Source: UBA8752 sp042095055
Lineage (GTDB): Bacteria > Bacteroidota > Bacteroidia > Flavobacteriales_D > Sanyastnellaceae
Assembly: GCA_042095055.1 (NCBI GenBank)
Contig: JBELBZ010000002.1
Location: 62,001 to 126,000 of the forward strand
DNA: 64,000 nt
Direction: 5' to 3'
The notes below the pieces were generated by a model that was not told the DNA's origin, searched no databases, and was given only the letters and a program-made list of their open reading frames with translations. This document shows positions 8,223-16,391 of this stretch, in pieces (the first letter of the stretch is position 1; every line of letters begins with the position of its first letter). The position numbers and the translations under genes are program-made.

Positions 8223-9479
8223 ATGGATACGATGAACTTCCGTTTTGAGGGCCGCGCCAAGACATTGACCTATGCTTTGATGGGTCTGGGTGTGGTGGCG
8301 CTTATTTCTGGCTTCCTCTCAGATGACAGCCACGGCCATCAGCGTTTTTGGGCCAACATGCTGGTCAATGGTTTCTTCTTTTTCTCGCTCGCGTTGGGTG
8401 CGCTGTTTTTCTACGCATTGCAGTACGCCACAGAAAGCGGCTGGAGCGCGGTGTTGAAGCGTTTGTTTGAGGCGATCTACGGCTTCCTCCCTTATGGAGC
8501 GGCGATGATTTTGATGGTGCTGCTCGCAGGACAGTTCCACTTGCACCACCTCTACCATTGGATGGACCACACCCTGTATTACGAGTTCCTGCTTCCTGAC
8601 GGCTCCTACAGCCATGAAGAAGCGGCAGGGGCAGTGGCCAACCCGAATTTCGACTACATCATCGCCAACAAGAGTGCCTATTTGAACGGCAGCTTCTTCT
8701 GGATGCGCACCTTGGTCTACATCGCCACCTTCTTGATTTTCGCGCGCATGTTCCGCAAATGGAGCTTGGCTGAGGATGAAGTGGGCGGCACGGATTTGCA
8801 CTACAAGATGTACCGCCGTGGTGCCTTGTTCTTGGTGTTTTTCGCGGTGTTCAGCTCCACCTTGTCTTGGGACTGGATCATGTCCATTGATACGCACTGG
8901 TTCTCTACGCTCTTTGGATGGTACATCTTCAGTGGAATGTGGGTGAGCATGCTCATCTTCGCCACAGTGACATTGACCTGGCTGCGTTCCAAGGGATATT
9001 TTCCTGAGGTCAATGAGAGCCACATGCACGACATGGGCAAGTGGGTCTTTGCCATTTCCATGCTTTGGAGCTACTTGTGGTTCTCACAGTTCATGTTGAT
9101 CTGGTACTCCAACATTCCGGAGGAAGTCACCTATTACATCGCCCGAATGTTCACCAATTACAAGGTGCCTTTCATCGGCATGTTCTTTGTGAATTTCGCG
9201 ATCCCATTTTACGTTTTGGTGGCCCGGGATGCCAAGCGAAACCCGTATTTCCTCATTCCAGTCTCGTTTCTCATTTTTTGTGGGCACTACATGGACGTGT
9301 ATTTGCTCGTCGTACCCGGAACCCTGCACGACCACGCGCATTTTGGGTTCTTTGAATGGGGAAGTTTCCTCGGGTTCTTGGGATTGTTCATCCATGTGAC
9401 GTTGAGGAGGCTCGCTTCCGCTCCGCTCATACCGGTGAACCATCCTTATCTCGAGGAATCAAAGGCCCTTCACTATTGA
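8223..9479 (+). CDS. actF: Alternative complex III subunit F, integral membrane protein
   Basis: The 418-residue product is a polytopic membrane protein with about ten helices, an ActC paralogue of the NrfD-like fold. Clear spans include TYALMGLGVVALISGFLS, WANMLVNGFFFFSLALGALF and ALFLVFFAVFSSTLSW. The long loop between helices 3 and 4 carries a Tyr/His-rich segment (HHLYHWMDHTLYYEF), usual for ActF proteins of Bacteroidota. It is the last act gene, and the oxidase subunit II gene starts 18 bases downstream, so the whole respiratory chain from quinol to oxygen is probably on one transcript. Confidence 0.92.
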   Translation: MDTMNFRFEGRAKTLTYALMGLGVVALISGFLSDDSHGHQRFWANMLVNGFFFFSLALGALFFYALQYATESGWSAVLKRLFEAIYGFLPYGAAMILMVLLAGQFHLHHLYHWMDHTLYYEFLLPDGSYSHEEAAGAVANPNFDYIIANKSAYLNGSFFWMRTLVYIATFLIFARMFRKWSLAEDEVGGTDLHYKMYRRGALFLVFFAVFSSTLSWDWIMSIDTHWFSTLFGWYIFSGMWVSMLIFATVTLTWLRSKGYFPEVNESHMHDMGKWVFAISMLWSYLWFSQFMLIWYSNIPEEVTYYIARMFTNYKVPFIGMFFVNFAIPFYVLVARDAKRNPYFLIPVSFLIFCGHYMDVYLLVVPGTLHDHAHFGFFEWGSFLGFLGLFIHVTLRRLASAPLIPVNHPYLEESKALHY

Positions 9480-9496
9480 CCCATCACTGAGGCACC

Positions 9497-11056
9497 ATGC
9501 AATTGCTCATCCTCCTTGTCGTCATCGTTGGCATCGTTGCTCTAGGGCAGCTGGCGAAGGTTTACGAACTCTCTTCCCGCCTGTCTGGGCGCCGTGAAGA
9601 AGACATTTCTCATGCGGACACCCGCTTGAATGCCAATCTGTGGTTGGTGTTCATGGTTGGCTTTTTCGCTTCGGTCATTTACCTCTTTGTGGCTTACGGT
9701 GATTATGCACCGCCCCCGGCTTCAGTGCACGGTGTGCAGTTGGACTGGCTGATGAGTTTCAACATTTGGATCATCACCGCGGTGTTCTTCTTGGTGAACA
9801 CGTTGCTTTTCGTCTTTGCTTGGAAGTATGCCTACAACAAGGACCGCAAGGCAACTTTCTTCCCGCACGACAACCGTTTGGAGTTGATCTGGACGGTCAT
9901 TCCATCCATTGTCCTGGCTGTGATCATCATCTATGGTCTGCAGACTTGGAACGACATGACAGGCGAGGCATCGGCTGAGGCCTTGAAAGTGGAGCTCTAT
10001 TCCAAGCAGTTTGACTGGACCGCCCGTTATCCTGGTAAGGATGGCGAGTTTGGACAATCCAACTACAACCTCATTACTCCGATGAACCCAATGGGCATCA
10101 TCACGGGAGAGGGGGTCGAGGACGCCATGGCCGACATCGAGAAGCAAATTGCCACCTTGAGGGGCGATTTGGCGATGGAGAAAGGGTTGTTGTTGGCTGA
10201 ACGCGCGCGATTGGTAGCCAGCATGGCCAAAGATGACCACGGTCACGAAGGCCATGGTCACGACGAGCATGCCGATCACGACCACGGCGATCACGATCAC
10301 GGTGACCACGCCCATGACGAGCATGCCGATCACGATCACGGCGATCACGACCACGGTGACCACGACCACGGCCATGACGAGCACGCAGATCACGACCACG
10401 GCGACCACGCGGACCACGGACATGAAAGCGATGGCTTGACCGCTGCTGCAGAGGACCGCATTGCTGAAATTGATCACATTTTGGAGCACAATGCGGATGG
10501 GTTGCTCATCATGACAGATGCCCAGGTGGAGGCGAAGCAAGACAAGTTGAAGCGCTTAATGCGCCACCGCCAGAGGATTTCGGAGATCAGCAGCTTCACA
10601 TTCGAGAACGGCTTGAGCAGCTTCGATACGGGCAGGGACGACCAAGTGGTCAAAGGTGAATTCCACCTTCCCGTTGGAGAGGAGGTAGAGTTTGTGTTCC
10701 GAAGCCGTGATGTGATTCACTCCGCATTCATGCCGCACTTCCGTGCTCAAATGAATACAGTCCCAGGTGTACCGACGCGTTTCAAGATGACGCCGACGAT
10801 CACCACGGACAGCATGCGGACGATTTTGGACGACCCCGATTTCAGCTACATCCTGCTGTGTAACAAAGTCTGCGGTGCTGCCCACTTCAATATGAAAATG
10901 GAGATCATCATCGAAAGCCGTGAGGAATACGATGCTTGGCTCGAACAGCAGGATGCCTTCCTCGTGGACGAGGGAATGCCTTCCGAACCAGAAAACGAAC
11001 CCGTGCCATCCGCAGATGTTAGTACAGAAGGCGGGGAAATGGCCATGATCCACTGA
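9497..11056 (+). CDS. coxB: Cytochrome c oxidase subunit II with His-rich insertion
   Basis: Subunit II accepts electrons at its CuA centre and passes them to subunit I. The CuA motif is complete: C455, C459, H463 and M466 in CNKVCGAAHFNM. Three hydrophobic segments lie at the N-terminus (about residues 2-20, 50-68, 85-108), plus one at 131-147. At 519 residues it is much longer than usual. The extra length is an insertion at about residues 205-370 in the periplasmic cupredoxin domain: a charged, coiled-coil-like helix, then a His/Asp/Gly stretch at 247-309 with about 25 histidines, then a second charged helix. The insertion is in frame and the domain resumes normally. It follows actF and precedes coxA by 20 bases. 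Subunit III is not encoded nearby. Confidence 0.92.
   Translation: MQLLILLVVIVGIVALGQLAKVYELSSRLSGRREEDISHADTRLNANLWLVFMVGFFASVIYLFVAYGDYAPPPASVHGVQLDWLMSFNIWIITAVFFLVNTLLFVFAWKYAYNKDRKATFFPHDNRLELIWTVIPSIVLAVIIIYGLQTWNDMTGEASAEALKVELYSKQFDWTARYPGKDGEFGQSNYNLITPMNPMGIITGEGVEDAMADIEKQIATLRGDLAMEKGLLLAERARLVASMAKDDHGHEGHGHDEHADHDHGDHDHGDHAHDEHADHDHGDHDHGDHDHGHDEHADHDHGDHADHGHESDGLTAAAEDRIAEIDHILEHNADGLLIMTDAQVEAKQDKLKRLMRHRQRISEISSFTFENGLSSFDTGRDDQVVKGEFHLPVGEEVEFVFRSRDVIHSAFMPHFRAQMNTVPGVPTRFKMTPTITTDSMRTILDDPDFSYILLCNKVCGAAHFNMKMEIIIESREEYDAWLEQQDAFLVDEGMPSEPENEPVPSADVSTEGGEMAMIH
10238..10423 (+). repeat. In-frame tandem repeat coding for the His/Asp-rich hairpin of CoxB
   Basis: Alternating GAT/GAC, CAC/CAT and GGC/GGT codons encode short units such as DHDHGDHDHGDH and HDEHADHDHGDH, repeated with small shifts about three times. 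Codons are varied at third positions, which argues that the amino-acid pattern is selected and not a recent slippage product. The reading frame is kept on both sides. Confidence 0.9.
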
Positions 11057-11076
11057 ACCCTTTCGAATAGGAAATT

Positions 11077-12831
11077 ATGGGAGCACACGCACACCACAAG
11101 GAGAGTTTCGTCTCCAAGTACGTTTTCAGTCAGGATCACAAGATGATCTCGAAGCAGTTCCTCGTTACTGCTGTATTCATGGGCATCGTCGCTGTGGCGC
11201 TGTCGGTATTTTTCCGCTTGCAGTTGGGTTGGCCAGGTCAGCCTTTCAGTGTGCTGGAGACGTTCCTTGGAAAGTGGGCGCCAGGAGGCGTACTTGACCG
11301 CAACGCATACCTCGCACTGGTGACCATTCACGGCACCATTATGGTCTTCTTTGTCTTGACGGGAGGATTGAGCGGAACGTTTTCGAACCTTTTGATCCCA
11401 CTGCAGATTGGTGCACGGGACATGGCGTCAGGCTTCTTGAACATGTTGAGCTACTGGTTCTTCTTGGTGTCGAGCCTGATCATGATCTTCTCTTTGTTCG
11501 TGGAAGGAGGTGCCGCCTCTGGTGGTTGGACGGTGTATCCACCGTTGAGTGCCCTTCCACAGGCGATGCCGGGCTCAGGTACAGGAATGACATTGTGGTT
11601 GATTTCCATGGTGCTGTTTGTCGCAAGCTCGTTGCTTGGCGGATTGAACTACATCGTGACGGTGATCAACCTGCGCACCAAAGGCATGAAAATGCTGCGG
11701 TTGCCATTGACCATTTGGGCGTTCCTCATCACGGCGATTCTCGGCGTTTTGAGTTTCCCTGTATTGGTGTCAGCAGTGGTGTTGTTGCTCATGGACCGTT
11801 CCATGGGGACGGCATTCTACCTGAGTGACATCTTCATTGGTGGAGAAGCGTTGGACGTGACGGGAGGATCTCCCATCCTGTACCAGCACTTGTTCTGGTT
11901 CTTGGGTCACCCAGAGGTGTACATCGTGTTGCTGCCCGCCTTGGGCATCAGCTCTGAGGTCATCGCGACCAATGCACGAAAGCCGATTTTCGGTTACCGC
12001 GCCATGATTGGTTCTATCCTCGCGATTGGCTTCTTGAGTTTCATCGTGTGGGGCCACCACATGTTTGTAACGGGCATGAACCCGTTCATCGGATCGGTCT
12101 TCGTGTTCACGACATTGTTGATTGCCATTCCATCGGCGGTCAAGGCGTTTAACTACATCACGACGCTGTGGCAAGGGAACTTGCGCTTCACACCGGCCAT
12201 GCTCTTCTCCATCGGACTGGTGAGCACCTTTGTGACGGGTGGTGTGACCGGCATCATTTTGGCGGACTCTGCCTTGGACGTTTCCGTGCACGACACCTAC
12301 TTCGTAGTGGCACACTTCCACATTGTGATGGGCATGTCGGCCATCTTTGGAATGTTGGCTGGCGTGTACCATTGGTTCCCGAAGATGTTTGGCCGCATGC
12401 TGAACACGAAGTTGGGCTTTGCCCATTTCTGGTTGACCATCGTGTGCGGTTATGGCGTGTTCTTCCCGATGCACTTCGTGGGCATGGCAGGAGCGCCGCG
12501 TCGTTACTATGAGTACAGCGCATTTGAGTTCTTGAGCACTACGGCAGATTTGAATCCTGTGATTTCAGTCTTTGCGATTGTAGGGGCGATTTCACAGTTG
12601 CTGTTCCTGTTCAACTTCTTCTACAGCATCTTCCGCGGCCAGGAAGCCACAGAGAACCCTTGGGAGGCCAATACGCTCGAATGGACGACGCCTGTGGCGC
12701 ACGTTCACGGCAACTGGCCTGGAGCACTGCCCGAGGTGCACCGCTGGGCTTACGACTACAGCAACCCCGCTTTTGAAGAGGACTTTGTGCCGCAAACTGT
12801 CCCGCTTGGGGACGGCGAAGAAGAGCACTGA
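11077..12831 (+). CDS. coxA: Cytochrome c oxidase subunit I (aa3 type)
   Basis: This is the heme-copper catalytic subunit that reduces oxygen and pumps protons, with twelve transmembrane helices. Metal ligands are all visible: H85 in HGTIMVFF (low-spin heme), H278 with Y282 in GHPEVYIV (CuB and the cross-linked tyrosine, an A-family feature), H327-H328 in WGHHMF (CuB), and H413/H415 in VVAHFHIVMG (high-spin and low-spin heme). Its length of 584 residues is normal. It starts 20 bases after coxB and is followed directly by a strong terminator, so the operon ends here without coxC. Subunit III must be encoded elsewhere, as often in Bacteroidota. Confidence 0.95.
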   Translation: MGAHAHHKESFVSKYVFSQDHKMISKQFLVTAVFMGIVAVALSVFFRLQLGWPGQPFSVLETFLGKWAPGGVLDRNAYLALVTIHGTIMVFFVLTGGLSGTFSNLLIPLQIGARDMASGFLNMLSYWFFLVSSLIMIFSLFVEGGAASGGWTVYPPLSALPQAMPGSGTGMTLWLISMVLFVASSLLGGLNYIVTVINLRTKGMKMLRLPLTIWAFLITAILGVLSFPVLVSAVVLLLMDRSMGTAFYLSDIFIGGEALDVTGGSPILYQHLFWFLGHPEVYIVLLPALGISSEVIATNARKPIFGYRAMIGSILAIGFLSFIVWGHHMFVTGMNPFIGSVFVFTTLLIAIPSAVKAFNYITTLWQGNLRFTPAMLFSIGLVSTFVTGGVTGIILADSALDVSVHDTYFVVAHFHIVMGMSAIFGMLAGVYHWFPKMFGRMLNTKLGFAHFWLTIVCGYGVFFPMHFVGMAGAPRRYYEYSAFEFLSTTADLNPVISVFAIVGAISQLLFLFNFFYSIFRGQEATENPWEANTLEWTTPVAHVHGNWPGALPEVHRWAYDYSNPAFEEDFVPQTVPLGDGEEEH

Positions 12832-12851
12832 TTTTCTTTCAATGGATACTG

Positions 12852-12885
12852 AAAAGGGCCTTTCCCACTGGGGAGGGCCCTTTTT
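12852..12885 (+). terminator. Rho-independent terminator after coxA
   Basis: A 15-base-pair stem (AAAAGGGCCTTTCCC pairing with GGGGAGGGCCCTTTT, two G-U pairs) closes a three-base ACT loop and ends in a run of T. It lies 20 bases after the coxA stop and closes the act-cox transcript. Confidence 0.92.
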
Positions 12886-12945
12886 GTGTACAAGGGGAGG
12901 GCGAATGGTGGATGTGATGTCGCCGGGCCTCCCGAACTTGCTGCT

Positions 12946-13971
12946 ATGGAGGACTTCGATTTACGGGGTGCGGCAGAGGGCCACAGCGACGGTGAGGTAG
13001 AGCGTGTGCTCAGGCCGTCGGGCTTTGATGAATTCGCAGGACAGCGGGAGGCGCTGGACAACCTCGAGATTTTTGTGAAGGCGGCGTCTCGGCGAGGGGA
13101 GTCGATGGACCACGTGTTGTTTCATGGACCCCCTGGGTTGGGCAAGACCACGTTGGCCAACATCGTAGCTGCGGAGCTGGGCGTCTCGATCAAGACCACG
13201 AGCGGCCCAGTGCTGGACAAACCCGGGGACCTTGCGGGCTTGTTGACGGGGCTCGATTCCAAGGATGTGCTGTTTATCGATGAGATCCACCGCTTGAGTC
13301 CGATTGTGGAGGAGTACCTCTACAGCGCGATGGAGGACTACCGCATTGACCTGGTGATTGATACTGGACCCAATGCGCGCACCGTACAGATTGACTTGGA
13401 GCCGTTCACGTTGATCGGAGCCACCACCAGAAGCGGTTTGTTGACCGCGCCGTTGCGCGCCCGATTTGGAATCAACCTGCGCTTGCATTATTACGATGCC
13501 GAGACCCTCACGGGCATTGTGCAGCGCAGTGCGGGATTGCTGGGGATCCCCATCGACCATGGGGCGGCATTCGAGATCGCAGGTCGCAGCCGTGGGACAC
13601 CTCGGATCGCCAATGCATTGCTGCGTCGCGTCCGGGACTTCGCCGAGATTAAAGGGGATGGAACCATAGAACCGGGCATCACCAAGTTTGCCTTGGATGC
13701 GTTGAATGTGGACCAAAAGGGGCTCGATGAGATGGACAACCGCATTTTGGGTACCCTCATCGACAAATTCAAAGGGGGGCCTGTGGGGATCAGCACCATT
13801 GCCACAGCCGTTGGAGAGAATGGCGGGACACTCGAAGAGGTGTATGAGCCATTTTTGATTCAGCAGGGCTTTCTGGTCAGGACGCCACGTGGGCGCCAAG
13901 CCACGGATGCTGCATACCGCCACCTCGGCAGGGTGCCCAGTGCAGGCGGGGGACTCTTTGACGCGGGCTGA
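12946..13971 (+). CDS. ruvB: Holliday junction branch-migration ATPase RuvB
   Basis: RuvB is the AAA+ motor that, with RuvA, drives branch migration of Holliday junctions. The 341-residue product has Walker A GPPGLGKTT, Walker B LFIDEIHRL, the sensor/arginine-finger region GATTRSGLLTAPLRARFGI and the C-terminal winged-helix domain with RTPRGRQAT, all standard. The start at 12946 was chosen because it gives the family's usual length; an upstream GTG at 12886 would start inside the terminator of coxA. CGAACTTGC, a weak -7-like sequence, lies four bases before the ATG. queG follows five bases after the stop. Its partner ruvA is in this window too, but 45 kb away. Confidence 0.96.
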   Translation: MEDFDLRGAAEGHSDGEVERVLRPSGFDEFAGQREALDNLEIFVKAASRRGESMDHVLFHGPPGLGKTTLANIVAAELGVSIKTTSGPVLDKPGDLAGLLTGLDSKDVLFIDEIHRLSPIVEEYLYSAMEDYRIDLVIDTGPNARTVQIDLEPFTLIGATTRSGLLTAPLRARFGINLRLHYYDAETLTGIVQRSAGLLGIPIDHGAAFEIAGRSRGTPRIANALLRRVRDFAEIKGDGTIEPGITKFALDALNVDQKGLDEMDNRILGTLIDKFKGGPVGISTIATAVGENGGTLEEVYEPFLIQQGFLVRTPRGRQATDAAYRHLGRVPSAGGGLFDAG

Positions 13972-13976
13972 GGGCC

Positions 13977-14939
13977 ATGGGACGCACCCGACACATCGGC
14001 GAGGAGCGTGCTGACCGCATTCGGAAGTGGGCCGCGGAATTGGGGTTTACCGCCGTGGGTTTTTCTCGTGCTGAGCGCCTGGAATCCGAGGAAAGCCGTT
14101 TGGAAAAATGGCTGGCGGAGGGGCGCCATGGTGAGATGGGCTACTTGGAGAGAAACTTTGACAAGCGCCTCGACCCGACCCTGCTTGTGCCCGGCACCAA
14201 AACCGTGATCAGCCTGTTGTACAACCATTACACAGATGCTGTTCAGGAGGATCCAGAGGCACCGAGAATTTCGACGTATGCCTTTGGTGAGGACTACCAC
14301 TTCGTGGTCAAGTGGAAGCTCAAGGAGATGCTCAAATGGATGCGCCGCGACTGGGGAGCGGTCGAGGGCCGCGTATTTGTGGATTCTGCCCCCATCCTCG
14401 AACGGGCTTGGGCTGCGCGATCGGGTTTGGGGTGGATCGGAAAACACGGCTTGATGCTCAACAAGCACGGTGGCAGCCATTTCTTTTTGGGGGAGATCTT
14501 GGTCGATTTGGAGCTTCCAGAAGATGGGCCGGTGACCGACCATTGCGGGTCTTGTACGCGGTGCATCGACGCCTGTCCTACGGGTGCCATCATCCGTCCA
14601 CAGGTCTTGGATGGCAGCAAGTGCATCAGTTATTTCACGATAGAGCTGCGGGATGGTTTGCCCGAAGCCATGTCGGGGAAATTTGAGAACTGGATGTTTG
14701 GCTGCGACATCTGTCAGGAAGTGTGTCCTTGGAACCGCCACGCAGAGCCGCATTCAGAGCCTGCCTTTGAACCTCAGCCCGAGCTTTTGCGGATGACGCG
14801 CAAGGACTGGGTGGACCTACAAGCGGAGACGTTTGATACGCTGTTCAAGAAGAGCCCTGTTCAACGCACGGGGTATGCGGGCCTCAAGCGCAACATCGCG
14901 TTCTTGGATGCCCAGCGCGATTCGGGTGAAAGCGTTTAG
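13977..14939 (+). CDS. queG: Epoxyqueuosine reductase QueG
   Basis: QueG carries out the last step of queuosine synthesis in tRNA, reducing epoxyqueuosine with a cobalamin and two 4Fe-4S clusters. The 320-residue protein has the ferredoxin-like cysteine sets CGSCTRCIDACPTGA and CDICQEVCPWN and the conserved stretches GFSRAERL near the N-terminus and WIGKHGLMLNKHGGSHFFLGE in the middle. Length and motif order are typical. It lies five bases behind ruvB, probably in the same transcript, and its 3' end overlaps that of trhO by four bases on the opposite strand. Two neighbouring genes (queG, trhO) both modify tRNA wobble uridine/guanosine sites. Confidence 0.95.
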   Translation: MGRTRHIGEERADRIRKWAAELGFTAVGFSRAERLESEESRLEKWLAEGRHGEMGYLERNFDKRLDPTLLVPGTKTVISLLYNHYTDAVQEDPEAPRISTYAFGEDYHFVVKWKLKEMLKWMRRDWGAVEGRVFVDSAPILERAWAARSGLGWIGKHGLMLNKHGGSHFFLGEILVDLELPEDGPVTDHCGSCTRCIDACPTGAIIRPQVLDGSKCISYFTIELRDGLPEAMSGKFENWMFGCDICQEVCPWNRHAEPHSEPAFEPQPELLRMTRKDWVDLQAETFDTLFKKSPVQRTGYAGLKRNIAFLDAQRDSGESV

Positions 14940-15973
14940 TGCCGCTTGGCAGTACGTGCTTTTGCGGGTTGCTTTAATGTGCGGCGTTGTGGTCGCGTGC
15001 CCTGGCGCTGGGCCTTTTGTTCCTCAGGGGGCAAGGCCACGAACTCCTTACATGTGATGCCGCATGTGCTGTCCATTTCATTGGCACAGGAGGGACATTG
15101 CACCATGAGCACGTTGCATGCTGCATTGGCGCAGTTGGTCACATGGTCACATGCCGTGCCGCACTGATGGCACTCGGCCACCACGTCGTCAGAAACCCGC
15201 TCGGCCATGCGCTCGTCAAAGACAAAATTGACGCCTTGGAACCGGTTGTCCAGCCCTTTCGTTTTGACCTGCCGGACGTACTCAATGATGCCGCCTTCCA
15301 ATTGGTGCACGTTGGGAAACCCTTTGTGCTTGAGGTAGGCGCTGGCTTTTTCGCATCGGATGCCTCCGGTGCAATACAGAACGATGTTTTCGTTTCGTTT
15401 TTCTTCAAGCAGTTCCTCGACCTCCTTGATTTCATCTCGGAAGGTTTCGGATGCTGGCAGTACGGCGCCCTTGAAATGGCCAACCTCACTTTCGTAGTGG
15501 TTTCGCATGTCCACAATGACGGTGTCGGGTTGGTTGGCGAGGGCATTGAACTCCTCTGCCGATACGTGTTGACCGCAATCCGTCACATCGAAGCCGTCGT
15601 CGTTCAGGCCATCGGCAACGATTTTGTCTCTGACCTTGATGATCAGCTTCAAAAAGCTCTTGTCGTTGCCCTCAATGGCGATGTTCAGCCGGGTGTTGTG
15701 CAGCCAATCGATGTCTTCTAATGTGCTTCTGAATGCTTCTAGTTCGTCGCTGGGCAAACTGAGTTGTGCGTTGATCCCTTCATTGCTGACGTAAATCCTT
15801 CCGAGCACGCCCAGTGGGCTCCAGGCAGAAAACAGGTGGTTCCGCAAAAAGTCAGGGTTGGCGACTTGGGCGTAGCGGTAAAAACTCAACGTGGTACGTG
15901 GACGGCCATCCTGCTCCAGCTTGTGAAGGAGGGTTTCCTTGTCCCATTTGTTGTGGAGGTGAAGCTTCGACAC
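14936..15973 (-). CDS. trhO: tRNA uridine 5-hydroxylase TrhO (rhodanese-domain, YceA family)
   Basis: TrhO makes 5-hydroxyuridine at the wobble position of some tRNAs, using prephenate-independent, oxygen-dependent chemistry. The 345-residue protein has an N-terminal ferredoxin-like domain (about 15-110), a rhodanese domain with the active-site loop YCTGGIRCEKA, and a C-terminal cysteine-rich region (CHQCG, CDHVTNC, CPSC, CGITC) that may bind zinc. The start is a GTG at 15971-15973, with a perfect -7 box TATTTTTG ending five bases upstream, so the message is probably leaderless. The 3' end overlaps queG by four bases, a convergent arrangement. Confidence 0.92.
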   Translation of the reverse strand: MSKLHLHNKWDKETLLHKLEQDGRPRTTLSFYRYAQVANPDFLRNHLFSAWSPLGVLGRIYVSNEGINAQLSLPSDELEAFRSTLEDIDWLHNTRLNIAIEGNDKSFLKLIIKVRDKIVADGLNDDGFDVTDCGQHVSAEEFNALANQPDTVIVDMRNHYESEVGHFKGAVLPASETFRDEIKEVEELLEEKRNENIVLYCTGGIRCEKASAYLKHKGFPNVHQLEGGIIEYVRQVKTKGLDNRFQGVNFVFDERMAERVSDDVVAECHQCGTACDHVTNCANAACNVLMVQCPSCANEMDSTCGITCKEFVALPPEEQKAQRQGTRPQRRTLKQPAKARTAKRH

Positions 15974-15978
15974 GAAGA

Positions 15979-15986
15979 CAAAAATA
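15979..15986 (-). promoter_or_regulatory. -7 promoter box of trhO
   Basis: On the minus strand TATTTTTG matches TAnnTTTG exactly and ends five bases before the GTG start codon. Transcription from it would begin at or next to the start codon. No clear -33 TTTG at the usual distance was found. Confidence 0.5.
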
Positions 15987-16109
15987 ACCCCGACAGCACT
16001 GTAGGAATAGCCTCAAATACGAATTCGTGCTGGAGTGCCGTTTGGAGGGAGCACCCATTCAAGATATCTTGATGGCACCTTACTGTTCTCAGAACGTGAT
16101 TCACCGCCT

Positions 16110-16310
16110 ATGAAAATGTTGGAATACTGCCAGCGCGTCCTTTCCAAGGTCAGCTTCGATCGTCACCTGTTCGCCAAAGAATTGGCCAAAAGCATCAAGA
16201 GGTTGGAGCTTTCAGATGTTCAGCGTTTGCGGCAATGGTGCCAAGAGCAGTTTGGACAGCGTTATGAGGACATCATTATGGCGACGTTCCCTGCCCACAT
16301 CGCAGTGTAA
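16110..16310 (+). CDS. Small helical hypothetical protein, 66 residues
   Basis: The ATG at 16110 gives a 66-residue basic protein beginning MKMLEYCQRVLSKVSFDRHL, then a helix LFAKELAKSIKRLELSDVQRL and an aromatic C-terminal part (RQWCQEQFGQRYED). It has no signal peptide, membrane span or known motif. Its composition, codon use and position directly before a strong terminator (16333-16368) support a real single-gene transcript. I have the impression that short proteins of this type recur in Bacteroidota, but I cannot name a family. The longer open frame upstream (from 16035) adds non-conserved-looking sequence and was not used. Function unknown. Confidence 0.65.
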   Translation: MKMLEYCQRVLSKVSFDRHLFAKELAKSIKRLELSDVQRLRQWCQEQFGQRYEDIIMATFPAHIAV

Positions 16311-16332
16311 TCCGATACGTCAAAGCATTTTG

Positions 16333-16368
16333 AAGCCCAATTGGACATGTCCGATTGGGCTTTTTTTT
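16333..16368 (+). terminator. Rho-independent terminator after the 66-residue protein
   Basis: A 14-base-pair stem (AAGCCCAATTGGAC with GTCCGATTGGGCTT, one G-U pair) closes a two-base loop and runs into eight T. It lies 23 bases after the stop of the small gene and 24 before the convergent end of the DUF3299-like gene. Confidence 0.9.
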
Positions 16369-16391
16369 GTGCCTGAACCTCCGGAGTCGGT

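Noticed and set aside
12886..12945. Upstream GTG extension of RuvB by 20 codons
   Set aside because: The GTG lies at the end of the coxA terminator and the extra residues are not RuvB-like; the ATG at 12946 gives the usual length.
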